Assembly (NCBI GenBank): GCA_910583765.1
Contig: CAJTYS010000007.1
Span: 64,711 to 125,943, forward strand
Reading direction: 5' to 3'
Length of the DNA stretch: 61,233 bases
DNA from: an uncultured Eubacteriales bacterium
GTDB lineage: Bacteria > Bacillota > Clostridia > Peptostreptococcales > Anaerovoracaceae
Every line of letters begins with the position of its first letter. Position 1 is the stretch's first letter. The position numbers were made by a program, and so were the translations under genes. The notes beneath the pieces are model-generated. The model searched no databases, had not been told where the DNA came from, and worked only from the letters and a program-made list of their open reading frames with translations. Below are positions 28,905 to 38,121 of this stretch, in pieces.

Positions 28905-29891
28905 TTGGATAAAGATAAAATTGATATTCTCGTCCCAGTGTACAATGGGCAAAGATATCTGCGGGGCTGCGTGGAAAGCATATTGCGCCAGACGTTTCAA
29001 GATTTCCAGCTGATCTTGATCGATGATGGCTCCACAGATGAAAGCGGGCAAATCTGCGATGAATACGCGGACAAAAATCAAAATGTCACAGTCGTGCACA
29101 AGAAAAACGGCGGAGTGTCAGATGCCCGCAACAGAGGACTGGAAGAAAGCACAAGCCCGTACATAACTTTTGTGGATTCCGATGACTATATTGACAGTGA
29201 TTACCTGGAAGTTTTGTATCAGGCCGCCCAGAAACACGATGCTGATTTAGTAATCAGCTGCCACAAAACAGCAGCAGAAGGCAAAGATATGGGCTGCCAA
29301 AAAAATGGAGACGGACAAGTAGCAGACAGCCGCCTGATTTCAAAATCCGAGGCCTATGGACAAATGCTGGATGGCAGGCAGATGATAACCTCCGTATGGG
29401 GAAAGCTCTATCGCAGAGAACTGCTCGAACCAGTCTGCTATCCGGTGGGCGAGATCTATGAAGATATGAAAGTCATCGGTCAGATCATAGAAAGCAGCCA
29501 CAGGATCGCATACACGCCTTATGCCGGGTATTACTACGTGCAAAGGCCGGACAGCATCACCCATGAAGCCGGCTCACCAAAGCATATGGCGCTTTTGGAA
29601 AACGAGCGTCAGCTCAAGGAATTGATCAAAGACCGGTATCCGCAACTTGAAAAAACAGCGAATCGGCACTATCTTTGGAGCTGTTTCTTTTTGCTCAGCA
29701 TGATGACAGAATCGCCTCACTGCCAGAAGGAATGCCAGATTTTAAAAGGTGAGATCTTGAAGGAATGGAAATTTTTGCTTTTTGGAAAGCAGATTCCTCT
29801 GGTGCAAAGATTGGGAACGGTTTGCCTGGCGCTAGGAGTGCCCTTTTATCGGTTCATATGGAGGCTTTGCCGTCCTTTCCTGAAAAAATAG
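28905..29891 (+). CDS. Family 2 glycosyltransferase (copy 2 of tandem pair), TTG start
   Basis: 328 residues, the same fold and motifs as the preceding gene (IDILVPVYNGQRYLRGCVES, IDDGSTDESGQICDEY, TFVDSDDYID). I place the start at TTG 28905 because AAAGGAG ends 6 nt before it; this gives LDKDKIDILVPVYN, parallel to the paralogue. The middle third, where acceptor specificity is usually set, differs more between the copies, so the pair has probably diverged in acceptor. Confidence 0.88.
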   Translation: MDKDKIDILVPVYNGQRYLRGCVESILRQTFQDFQLILIDDGSTDESGQICDEYADKNQNVTVVHKKNGGVSDARNRGLEESTSPYITFVDSDDYIDSDYLEVLYQAAQKHDADLVISCHKTAAEGKDMGCQKNGDGQVADSRLISKSEAYGQMLDGRQMITSVWGKLYRRELLEPVCYPVGEIYEDMKVIGQIIESSHRIAYTPYAGYYYVQRPDSITHEAGSPKHMALLENERQLKELIKDRYPQLEKTANRHYLWSCFFLLSMMTESPHCQKECQILKGEILKEWKFLLFGKQIPLVQRLGTVCLALGVPFYRFIWRLCRPFLKK

Positions 29892-29985
29892 GATGTCTGA
29901 ACCAAATGGCTTTAACGCAAGAAATGACAAAGATTTTTGTCAAAATAGAATCAATGATTCACATAAGATTTGGAGAAATAAAACG

Positions 29986-30894
29986 ATGAACATACTAGTA
30001 ACCGTGGACGATCATTATGTTAGACCGCTGCGAATCATGTTGGCCTCTTTGTTTCAGCATGAAAAGCAGCCCTTGGACATTTATCTGATGCACTCCAATG
30101 TTTCCCAGGAAAATCTGGATTTGTTGGCAAGCCACATCAGGCAGCTAGGAGGAGAAAGAGGGAGATTCCGCTCTGTCCCTGTCCAGGATTCCATGTTTCA
30201 GGGCGCGCCGATCACGCATTATTTTACAAAGGAAATGTATTATAGAGTTTTGTGCGGCGAATTGCTGCCGAAAACATTGGACCGCGTTTTGTATCTGGAT
30301 CCTGATATGATCATCCGAAGTTCCATTCAGCATTTTTACGACATGGATTTTTCAGGGAAAACGCTGATAGGAGTCAGTGACATGCCCACATTTGGCGGAG
30401 AAGCCTATGGCCGCAAAGAGAAATGCGGATTATCCGCAGAGGATGTTTATGTCAATTCAGGGGTGCTGCTCTTTGACATGAAAAAAATGCGGGACGAATT
30501 CGTGCTGAAGGATTTTTTTGATCACATTGAACAAAACCGAGATCAGTTGGAATTTCCAGATCAGGACATGATCAACATATTTTTTAGAGGGAAGATCGGC
30601 GTGGTAAGCGAAATGTACAATTATTCTTCTTTTTATAGCTGCATGTCGGACTTTATTTCATGGATTCTAGGGAAAAAAGGAACGATTGATCCAGTGATCG
30701 TGCATTATATGGGGCAGCCAAAACCGTGGGAAATCCAGTATATCAGCAAATATTATTTTGAATATCACCGCTATCTTAAAGATTTTCAGAGCAAGAGAGA
30801 GCGAGCGTTTTTTCTGCTGAAACCATGTTTTGTGGTCAAAGAATTATGGGAAACAGGATGCAGAGTTTTGAAGAGAGTGGTAAAAAAACCATAG
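29986..30894 (+). CDS. Family 8 glycosyltransferase
   Basis: 302 residues with NILVTVDDHYVRPLRIMLAS at the start, DRVLYLDPDMIIRSS (DxD of GT8) near residue 100, and VNSGVLLFDMKKMR and FPDQDMINIFF typical of LgtC/GT8 retaining galactosyl- or glucosyltransferases. A TGGAGAAA site precedes ATG 29986; the frame is open further upstream without a better start. It is the last intact gene of the polysaccharide locus. Confidence 0.9.
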   Translation: MNILVTVDDHYVRPLRIMLASLFQHEKQPLDIYLMHSNVSQENLDLLASHIRQLGGERGRFRSVPVQDSMFQGAPITHYFTKEMYYRVLCGELLPKTLDRVLYLDPDMIIRSSIQHFYDMDFSGKTLIGVSDMPTFGGEAYGRKEKCGLSAEDVYVNSGVLLFDMKKMRDEFVLKDFFDHIEQNRDQLEFPDQDMINIFFRGKIGVVSEMYNYSSFYSCMSDFISWILGKKGTIDPVIVHYMGQPKPWEIQYISKYYFEYHRYLKDFQSKRERAFFLLKPCFVVKELWETGCRVLKRVVKKP

Positions 30895-30918
30895 GACTGG
30901 AAAAGAGACCTGGCCCAT

Positions 30919-31109
30919 GGCAGCGTGCCGCGGGCGGGGCAGTGGGTCATAATCCAATTTCCATCATCATCCCCTGCCACCGAGTGGTGGGATCCACCGG
31001 CAGTCTCACCGGTTATGCGGGAGGGGTGCAGACAAAGATCAAGCTCCTGGAACTGGAAGGCGTGGACACTTCCCAATTTTTTATTCCGAAAAAAGGAACA
31101 GCGCTGTAG
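30919..31109 (+). pseudogene. ogt: Remnant of O6-methylguanine-DNA methyltransferase (C-terminal part only)
   Basis: Only the last ~65 residues survive: QRAAGGAVGHNPISIIIPCH, including the alkyl-acceptor Cys of the PCHRV motif, then SLTGYAGGVQTKIKLLELEG and a KKGTAL end as in intact Ogt proteins. The N-terminal domain and the arginine-finger region are missing; upstream sequence is the GT8 end. The motif is intact but the fragment should be inactive. A deletion has brought it against the GT8 gene. Confidence 0.85.
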
Positions 31110-31233
31110 ACTAGTTTCCCATCAGAATCAGAGCTTAAAAATGCGCGTTCCATGGGTGCGGTGCTTTGGCTGAAATAAGAGGAAGAGATCAAACGCGCCA
31201 CACTCATGACCCATGAAAAAATAGGAAAGCCTG

Positions 31234-32073
31234 CTAAACGCGGCTCACTGGAATTTGCAGCTTGTAAGTGAGCAGATGCTGGTTGTTTTCAATATGAGAG
31301 ATGTGCTGGATGACCTCGCAAAGATAGTCGCCGATCGCCTGATAGCCCTTGTTTTTCATTTCAGAAAAAAGCTGGTGCGCGTAAAGATGTTCCCGAGCGA
31401 TGTCATCGGCGTACATGGTGATGTACATGCTTTCCGGAAGGATCCTCTGGGAAGCGCGCTGGGGATAATGGTCATCCACAAAGATGAACACTGTCTTGGC
31501 GCAGTAATTCTGCTGACTGAAATCTTTCTTTTCGATCAGCGTGCCCGCATTGAAAAAATAAGATAGTGGAAGCTCGTTTTCAATCATGTGAGATTTGAAT
31601 TTCCGCAGCATGATCTCATATCCAGAGTACCCTTTTTCAAAAAAATCGATATCCGTTTGAAACGTGTCGATCCTGCGTGAGGGCATGTATTCCAGGATCG
31701 CTTCGCCCTTTGGTGGCAGGGATTTGAGCCGGTTCAAATTAGAGGTGAACCGCCGGATCATGCGGAGGCTGCCTGTGAGCCTATTGATTTCTTGGTCTAG
31801 CTTTTTTTCCTGCTCAGCTAGTATCATATAAAGCTCGCTGGGAGAAGTTTCGTTAAGATGGTGTTTGATTTGTTTCAGGCTCATGCCGCATATCTGCATG
31901 GTATGGATGAAATCCAGCTGTTCGCACTGATCGATGTGATAATACCGGTAGCCGCTGGCATCATCCTGATAAGCCGGACGCAGCAGTCCTTTTCTGTCGT
32001 AAAGGCGCAGTGTCTGCGTGGAAATATGGTTCAATTCAGCCATTTGTCCGATGGTCAGATAATCTTTGTCCAT
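31234..32073 (-). CDS. MerR-family regulator with GyrI-like effector domain
   Basis: 279 residues: winged HTH at the N-terminus (DYLTIGQMAELNHISTQTLR, then YDRKGLLRPAY), dimerisation coiled coil to about residue 115, and a C-terminal GyrI-like/effector-binding domain, as in BmrR/TipA-type drug- or ligand-sensing MerR proteins. The target is unknown; no transporter is adjacent. It is transcribed against the polysaccharide locus and converges on the ogt remnant. Confidence 0.9.
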   Translation of the reverse strand: MDKDYLTIGQMAELNHISTQTLRLYDRKGLLRPAYQDDASGYRYYHIDQCEQLDFIHTMQICGMSLKQIKHHLNETSPSELYMILAEQEKKLDQEINRLTGSLRMIRRFTSNLNRLKSLPPKGEAILEYMPSRRIDTFQTDIDFFEKGYSGYEIMLRKFKSHMIENELPLSYFFNAGTLIEKKDFSQQNYCAKTVFIFVDDHYPQRASQRILPESMYITMYADDIAREHLYAHQLFSEMKNKGYQAIGDYLCEVIQHISHIENNQHLLTYKLQIPVSRV

Positions 32074-32235
32074 TATTTGATCACCATTCCTTTCGTTTTT
32101 TTGCAGAACGGGCCATGGAAAAAGGCCGCCCGCCTGTTCTTTCGCTGATAGCCCTTTTTATTGCCCCTGCGTTTCTCTCTTTATAGTATAGCATAGGTCA
32201 TATCAAGAGGAGAGAAATATTAAAAGCTGATGTGC

Positions 32236-33561
32236 CTATTTTGTATTTAGCAATATCGATACCTTGAAGATTTGATCTTGATATTCAAATTTTGATACTC
32301 CATTATATTGTTCAATGATATTAAGGACTGAAGAAATGCCAATTCCTTTACGTCCTTTTTTCTTGGACGAAATAAAGACATTACCAGACCTTAGAATCTC
32401 TCCTTCATAGCTGTTTTCAATCATGATAGTCAGAAGAAATTTGGTAGTTGCTGATATTTTTACATGAACGAACTTGTCTTGGGACTTCATTCGCCCGCAG
32501 GCTTCAACAGCATTTTCCAAAAGATTGGAAACAATGGCGCACAAGTCCATATCGGGCAGAATCGTTTCTTTTGGGAGCGATATGGACACGCTGAAAGCAG
32601 TGCCTGTTTCCTTTGAAAGCTCGTTATAATACCCAATCAGGGAATTTAGCGCAAGATTGTCGCAAAACATGTCTGCTGAGGGGAGAAGGGAGGAGCGGTA
32701 TTCTTTTATGTATTCGTTTAATTCCTGAATCTTTCCAGTCTTAAGATAGTTATCGATCACTAAAAGATGATGGCGCATATCGTGGCGCTGTCTGCTGGTC
32801 TGTTCAATTTGGCGCTGGAGAATTTCCGACTGCTTGTATTGTGAGTCAGATATGGTTTCAGAAATATGCAGCTTTTCGGAAAGATTCGCGTTTTCGCTGA
32901 TGACAATGACCATACGCATGATCAGGACATAGGTGGCGAATGTGAGAATCACCCAGAGGGGCGGGGTGAAATAGAAAAACTTGTCCGGCATGGAGTCTGG
33001 GGAAGAGATATTCTGGGAAAATAAAAGATTATAAAGGAGATTATTGCAGATAGGGATAATCCACACCTGATTCCATATGGAAAAGGAAACCGTATAGTCT
33101 AGGGCCGGGCGTAGGAATTTTCGGAAAAGATGGTATATGAGAGGGAAAGTGATAACGGTCAGGACAATTCTAATCACAAAGGAATCAAAGGTGTTTAAGA
33201 AGGGAAGGCGGTCTTTTGACAGGAAGAAAAAATACATGGAAAGGAGCGTCACATGTTCAGCATAGCATTTTGCGATAGCAACGATAAAGATGCCATGACC
33301 TAAACGGTATCCGGTGACCATGTCGAAGATAACTGCGCCGAGGACAATGGCGGACAGACTAATGGCAAAGTATTTGAGTGGAGATGAGGTGCAGCTCGTA
33401 TATGCGTTAGAACCATAAAAAGTAATCAAAAGATACGAAAGGATCGCTCCAGTAAGATGCAGGAAAACAGGAGTGCGCAGGCAATTTCTGAATGTAAGGA
33501 TCAAAAGGGCAATGCAAGGAAAAATAAAGCAAAAAGTATTGATAATATGGGCGACTGTCAC
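32236..33561 (-). CDS. AgrC/GHKL-type membrane sensor histidine kinase
   Basis: 441 residues: six or so hydrophobic segments in the first ~225, a coiled-coil linker, the H-box-like RQRHDMRHHLLVIDNYL near residue 260, N-box NLLENAVEAC and a short GIGISSV G-box. This is the HPK10/AgrC class that senses peptides or envelope signals and phosphorylates LytTR regulators. It overlaps the response regulator gene by 4 nt (ATGA), so the two are co-translated. Confidence 0.9.
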   Translation of the reverse strand: MTVAHIINTFCFIFPCIALLILTFRNCLRTPVFLHLTGAILSYLLITFYGSNAYTSCTSSPLKYFAISLSAIVLGAVIFDMVTGYRLGHGIFIVAIAKCYAEHVTLLSMYFFFLSKDRLPFLNTFDSFVIRIVLTVITFPLIYHLFRKFLRPALDYTVSFSIWNQVWIIPICNNLLYNLLFSQNISSPDSMPDKFFYFTPPLWVILTFATYVLIMRMVIVISENANLSEKLHISETISDSQYKQSEILQRQIEQTSRQRHDMRHHLLVIDNYLKTGKIQELNEYIKEYRSSLLPSADMFCDNLALNSLIGYYNELSKETGTAFSVSISLPKETILPDMDLCAIVSNLLENAVEACGRMKSQDKFVHVKISATTKFLLTIMIENSYEGEILRSGNVFISSKKKGRKGIGISSVLNIIEQYNGVSKFEYQDQIFKVSILLNTK

Positions 33562-34286
33562 AATATCATACCTCCATTTACGTAATCAAAAATATAATTG
33601 GCATAAGCCTGAATGATTTCTTTTTTCTGAGATTTGAAAATGGGCAGAAGTTCTCCATTTTTCAGGATAAAATCATTTCCTTTCCAAGTGTCTATATAGT
33701 CCATATTGACCATGCAGTTTCGGTAACACCATAAAAACTGTCTGTATGGGGACAGCATCGGGGAAAAATCGCTGAAGGACATGTGGGAGCGAATAACCTT
33801 CAACGGGGTATGTACCTGAATATAATGGTTGTGGTAATCCACATACATGATATCGGTAATCAGGATCCGCGTCATCAGATATCCTTCTTTCAGTTCGATG
33901 TAATGCGCAAATTTTTTTGCAGTATTTTCAAAACGACTAAGGGCGTCTTCAAGCTGCGCATAAGTGTATGGTTTCAGAAGATAATCCAGAGCATGGAGCC
34001 GGAACGCTTTGACCGCGTGCTCTTTGCTAGAAGTTGAAAAGATGATCTGGCACTTAGGATTGCTTTTTTTAAGCTTTTTCGCGATCACCATGCCACCTGA
34101 ATTTTCCATGAAAATATCAAGAAAAACAAGATCATAGTGTTCTGTGCTTAGTGTGTCCTCAAAGTCCCTTTCATGAGCAAATTGCTTTATTAATACATGG
34201 ATTTTGTGTTCCGTGCAGTAGCGATGGAGATATTCATATAAAAGTGTAAGATCCTGTGGACAGTCGTCAACGAGCGCGATAATCAT
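33558..34286 (-). CDS. LytTR-type response regulator
   Basis: 242 residues: receiver domain with the acidic pair in IIALVDDC and phospho-acceptor Asp57 (DLVFLDIFM), then a LytTR DNA-binding domain from about residue 135 (LITDIMYVDYHNHYIQVHT). The start at 34286 is set by ACGGAGGATATT directly before the ATG; the frame runs 20 codons further upstream without support. The cognate kinase follows. Likely target: the divergent operon at 34578, whose upstream region holds AgrA-like direct repeats. Confidence 0.92.
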   Translation of the reverse strand: MIIALVDDCPQDLTLLYEYLHRYCTEHKIHVLIKQFAHERDFEDTLSTEHYDLVFLDIFMENSGGMVIAKKLKKSNPKCQIIFSTSSKEHAVKAFRLHALDYLLKPYTYAQLEDALSRFENTAKKFAHYIELKEGYLMTRILITDIMYVDYHNHYIQVHTPLKVIRSHMSFSDFSPMLSPYRQFLWCYRNCMVNMDYIDTWKGNDFILKNGELLPIFKSQKKEIIQAYANYIFDYVNGGMIL

Positions 34287-34401
34287 AATATCCTCCGTAA
34301 CATCATAATTAAGGAACTGAAAACCTTTTGGGCCAGTGATTTTCATATTAACATGTGAAAGGATTCAATGGAATTGAAAAATTGGTAACGTTTCGCCTAT
34401 T

Positions 34402-34431
34402 ACAGTAAAAGACTTGTTTTGCACAGTAATA
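34402..34431 (+). promoter_or_regulatory. LytTR-type direct repeats upstream of the envelope operon
   Basis: ACAGTAAAA (34402-34410) and ACAGTAATA (34423-34431) are separated by 12 bp, the exact geometry of AgrA/LytTR sites (two 9-mers, 21 bp start to start). A third ACAGT is at 34452, and an inverted pair CGCCTATT/AATAGGCG (34394-34401/34444-34451) encloses them. A TTGTTT...TATAAA pair (34414-34419, 34437-34442, 17-bp spacer) overlaps the second repeat. Confidence 0.6.
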
Positions 34432-34577
34432 GAGTGTATAAAAATAGGCGACAGTGACTTGTTCATTTTATACTGTCGTGTGTTATTAACATAGTTTTAC
34501 TTTCAACAGGCAAAAGGATAGGGTTTCCCTTGCCTGTTGAGAGTGTAGTCAAAGTTGAGAAAGGAAGAGCAAAAACA

Positions 34578-34973
34578 ATGAGAAAAATGTTAAAAGGACT
34601 ATCAATACTACAAATCATAATTGGTATTTTATGCGCTGCTGTGGGAATTATCACTCTGATCATGGGAAATTTTATGGGCAATCTTGCAAATCTTCCAGCG
34701 GAGCAGCAGGCGCTGTCTGCTATTTTAGGACTAGTTTCTGCTGTATTTAATTTTTGCTGCGGATGGTGCGGATTGAAAGGTGAAAAGGGAAATAAAAAAA
34801 GTCTGTCTGTGTCAGTAAAGCTTGGGTGGCTTTGTTTGATCGCCGCATTGGTATCAGGGGGACTGGCACTGTTCGGAGATGTAAATATGCAGCGGGTATG
34901 CACAGTTGTCGCAAGCAGTGTCGTGCCGGTTCTATTTCTTGTTTCAGCCAAAAGTGTGAGCAAAGATTTGTAA
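34578..34973 (+). CDS. Small four-helix membrane protein of unknown function
   Basis: 131 residues, four hydrophobic segments (LSILQIIIGILCAAVGIITL, AILGLVSAVFNFCCGWC, LGWLCLIAALVSGGLALF, CTVVASSVVPVLFLVSA) and basic ends. Not recognised. ATG 34578 follows AAAGGAAG. It is the first gene of the unit facing the AgrC/LytTR pair and probably part of the stimulon of that system; it could be an immunity- or stress-type membrane protein, but the sequence does not decide. Confidence 0.75.
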   Translation: MRKMLKGLSILQIIIGILCAAVGIITLIMGNFMGNLANLPAEQQALSAILGLVSAVFNFCCGWCGLKGEKGNKKSLSVSVKLGWLCLIAALVSGGLALFGDVNMQRVCTVVASSVVPVLFLVSAKSVSKDL

Positions 34974-35064
34974 ATATGAAGATGTCTTGGTGCACAGGTT
35001 CACGATATTTGTTGTACTGGGAGCAAGAGTCCGTTTCGCAGATATGAAAAAAGGAGAAAAAAGA

Positions 35065-36492
35065 GTGGAAAAAATTATAAAAAACGTGGCTGTAATTATG
35101 GGCTGCATTATTTTGGCTTGTTCTTTTCTATTAACAGGATGCCAAAAGGATGCGCCTAAAACAGAGGTGATTGTGGAAAGCGAAGGACAGATAAACGGAG
35201 TCCTTGTAAGCTTTGAAGGTAAGACGTTGGTGACCGAAGAAGCCGGAAAAGAGTATAATTTTGACGTTTCAAAGGCAGAAATCAAAACAAAAAACATGAG
35301 GGCAGGGGATGAACTTATCATTTATTTTGAAGGGAAATTGGAAGGTACCGATACGTCAGAGATCAAGGTGACAAGTGTAGAAGATCTTGGAAGCAACGAC
35401 CACCAGACAGAAAAGCAGGCAGTAGGCACACTTGTAAATCTGACGGAGAACACCATTACAATCCGGCAAAATGATGGCACAGAGCTATTGTTTAATGCAA
35501 ACAACTGCCAGCATGAATTTAAGAATGGGATTCGAGAAGGAAACTGGATTGTTGTAACCTACATAGGTGAAATAAAGGGAACGGACACCAAAAATATAAC
35601 CGTGATTAAAATTACAGATAATGACCCTAATTTCGTTAAGAAAGAACAGAAAAAGATGAAAATCAAAGCGGTTCATGAAACTGTATACACAACGGCAGGG
35701 GTACATATCAGAGAGTCGTATACAACAGATTCCAAAGTTTTAGGCTCTCTTGCAAAGGGTGACTCTGTGCTGCGTACAGGAGTGTGTGAAAATGGGTGGT
35801 CACGTATCCAGTATCAATCCAAAGACGCATACCTTTATGGGGAATATCTGACGAAAAAAAAGCCGAAGAAGAACGCATCGGCAGTAAAAACAAATGGAAA
35901 GCCACCGGCAACCATGCAGGAGGGGAATCAGCCGCGGCCTGTTCAACAGCCGGTGAAACCCGATAGATCCCAGCAGCAGCCTACCCAACAGCCGGTGAAA
36001 CCTGATAAACCCCAACAGCAGCCTGCAGAACCCGTACAACAGCAGGAACAAACATTTACAGGGACTGTACTTGATGTAAGTATGAATACATTAACAGTTG
36101 CGGTAAAAGGACAGGAGTATACGCTTTATATCGCGGACGCAGAGCATGAGTACGCCAATGGAATCCAGACAGGCAATACTGTCACCGTTACATATGTGGG
36201 AAGCCTGGAAGATTCGGAGCACCTTATTGTTATCAAGGTGAAAGACTCAGACCCAAATAAAGCAGCAAAAAATGCCGTATACACAGGAACTATTGTTGAC
36301 GCTACTATGAATACACTTACGATTAAGACAGAGGATGGCGCAGTTATGACATTCATAAAAGAGGATGCAGTGGATAATCTGGAGGCGATGTCTTATGGTC
36401 AGAAAGTTAAGATCACAGCGGATATGACTGCCTCAAAAGCAGAAGAAAATGTTTTTCAAGCAAAACAGATTGATCCTATAGACAGCGAATAA
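35065..36492 (+). CDS. SH3b-domain lipoprotein with repeated beta-domains, GTG start
   Basis: About 475 residues. The signal peptide with lipobox (CIILACSFLLTGC) marks a lipoprotein. Two small beta-domains (about residues 30-170) are followed by an SH3b domain (HETVYTTAGVHIRESYTTDS, SVLRTGVCENGWSRI), a Pro/Gln-rich linker (QPVKPD repeated), and two more beta-domains containing the repeated MNTLT pattern, like DUF5666-type units. It probably binds cell wall. GTG 35065 lies 8 nt after AAGGAG; ATG 35044 is an in-frame alternative. A decayed copy of its 3' end occurs at 38122. Confidence 0.82.
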   Translation: MEKIIKNVAVIMGCIILACSFLLTGCQKDAPKTEVIVESEGQINGVLVSFEGKTLVTEEAGKEYNFDVSKAEIKTKNMRAGDELIIYFEGKLEGTDTSEIKVTSVEDLGSNDHQTEKQAVGTLVNLTENTITIRQNDGTELLFNANNCQHEFKNGIREGNWIVVTYIGEIKGTDTKNITVIKITDNDPNFVKKEQKKMKIKAVHETVYTTAGVHIRESYTTDSKVLGSLAKGDSVLRTGVCENGWSRIQYQSKDAYLYGEYLTKKKPKKNASAVKTNGKPPATMQEGNQPRPVQQPVKPDRSQQQPTQQPVKPDKPQQQPAEPVQQQEQTFTGTVLDVSMNTLTVAVKGQEYTLYIADAEHEYANGIQTGNTVTVTYVGSLEDSEHLIVIKVKDSDPNKAAKNAVYTGTIVDATMNTLTIKTEDGAVMTFIKEDAVDNLEAMSYGQKVKITADMTASKAEENVFQAKQIDPIDSE

Positions 36493-36531
36493 GCAGCTGT
36501 TACAAAGTGAGGGAGCTAGGGAGAAGCAAGA

Positions 36532-37959
36532 ATGGAATTCAAGAATGAACTGAAAAATCTGTTAAGAAAAATAAAAAGGCAAGGAAAAGAAAATCTGATA
36601 GCAGCAGTAAGCTTGAAAATACTTTTGGTGATTGGCTTTTTTGCGGTATTATGGCTTTTACGGTCTTACACTACAGATTTTTGCCTTCGTACTTTGGAAC
36701 AGGAAACGAAAGAAGTTCAGGAGAATGTTCATTTACAGATTTCATTCGTACAAAGCCGTTTGGAAGTGCTTGGGAATATCATAGAGAAAGAAGATATCAC
36801 TTCTGAACGGACAATAGAAATTCTTAAGTCTGACACAGGTATCGATCTGGTATCTCGGCTTGGCATTATCTTTCCGGATGACAGGGTTCTTAATCAGGAC
36901 GGAACCCTGTCAAAGCCGATAAATGGAATTACCTTTAAAGCACTGAATGAAAAGAGAACTTTTATTACAAACATGGAACCAGATAATTTGGAACCGGATC
37001 AATCTGTCCTGTTTGTTAACATTCCGATTAAGAAAGACGGAAAGACGGAAGGAATACTATACGGTGTAATAGAACCACAGACATTGTCAGACTATTTTAA
37101 GGTGGATATTTTTGATGGAAATGCAGATGTTTTCATTGTTGATACTCAAAATATGGAATTTATCATGGATACTCTGCATAGGCAGGATAGGTCTGATGCA
37201 TTTGAAGGGCATAAAATTAAAAAAGGATATAGTGAAGAACAGGTTGTCCAGGATTTCGCAGAGGGCAAGGGTGGAATAACAGCTTATTTTTCAAAAAGCC
37301 TTAAGGAATATTTATACACAGCGTATGAGCCGGCTGGGATTAATGACTGGTTTGTTATGCTGACAGTTCCGGAAAATATTGTTTTTCAGGAGGCCGTATA
37401 TATTGAGAAGGTTTTATTCTGGCTTGGACTTTATGAAGTGGTGGTTCTAGCTGCCTATTTTTTGTGGGATATAAAGCGGACACGGAAAGAGATACAGGCG
37501 AAGGAAAAGTTGGCGACTACGGATCTTCTTACGAATTTAAAGAATAGAAATGCGTATGAACAGACATTGGCACGGTATGAAGTAGACATGCCTGCTGGCT
37601 TATCTTGTGTTTATGCAGATGTAAATGGACTTCATGAATTAAACAACAGCCAGGGACATGCGGCAGGAGATAAAATGCTGCAGACAGTGGCAAAAGCATT
37701 TGTTGAATATTTTGGTCAGGAACATGTCTATCGTATCGGAGGTGACGAATTTCTAATATTTGTGGAGACAAATTTGGATAAAGTATCTGAGAAAGCATTA
37801 GGGGCTAAAGAAAAGGTCATGGAGGAGGGCTACCATGTTTCTGTTGGAACGGCATCAGGGAGGAATGCAGCCTCTGTTATAAAGACGGCGGAATTAAGGA
37901 TGTATGAGGATAAGAAGCAGTACTATATGAGTCAGGGAGACCGGCGTAAAATGAGGTGA
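36532..37959 (+). CDS. Membrane diguanylate cyclase with extracytoplasmic Cache-like sensor (GGDEF)
   Basis: 475 residues: N-terminal helix (KILLVIGFFAVLWLLRSY), a ~250-residue Cache-type external domain, a second helix near 300-315, then a GGDEF domain with intact GGDEF at residues 403-407 and CVYADVNGLHELNN upstream. The usual RxxD inhibitory site before GGDEF is absent (sequence there is FGQEHVYRI), so product feedback at that site is unlikely. It should synthesise c-di-GMP in response to an external ligand. Its place in the LytTR-facing operon links envelope sensing to the c-di-GMP receptor PelD 23 kb away. Confidence 0.9.
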   Translation: MEFKNELKNLLRKIKRQGKENLIAAVSLKILLVIGFFAVLWLLRSYTTDFCLRTLEQETKEVQENVHLQISFVQSRLEVLGNIIEKEDITSERTIEILKSDTGIDLVSRLGIIFPDDRVLNQDGTLSKPINGITFKALNEKRTFITNMEPDNLEPDQSVLFVNIPIKKDGKTEGILYGVIEPQTLSDYFKVDIFDGNADVFIVDTQNMEFIMDTLHRQDRSDAFEGHKIKKGYSEEQVVQDFAEGKGGITAYFSKSLKEYLYTAYEPAGINDWFVMLTVPENIVFQEAVYIEKVLFWLGLYEVVVLAAYFLWDIKRTRKEIQAKEKLATTDLLTNLKNRNAYEQTLARYEVDMPAGLSCVYADVNGLHELNNSQGHAAGDKMLQTVAKAFVEYFGQEHVYRIGGDEFLIFVETNLDKVSEKALGAKEKVMEEGYHVSVGTASGRNAASVIKTAELRMYEDKKQYYMSQGDRRKMR

Positions 37960-38121
37960 TATTTTTTAAATATAGAATACTAATGCGAATCAAGGGTTAA
38001 AAATTTAAATAAAAGATAGACAAGCAGCGCAAAAGAGTAGAGTATGTGGCAAACAAATCTCATAACGCTCTATTGTGCCGTCTGCGACAATAGTAGCACA
38101 ATCGAAGAGTAAAAACGATGA

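Noticed and set aside
31110..31233. Protein-like stretch (SESELKNARSMGAVLWLK) after the ogt remnant
   Set aside because: It is followed by an in-frame stop and has no start or recognisable family; I see nothing else in this gap that I can support.
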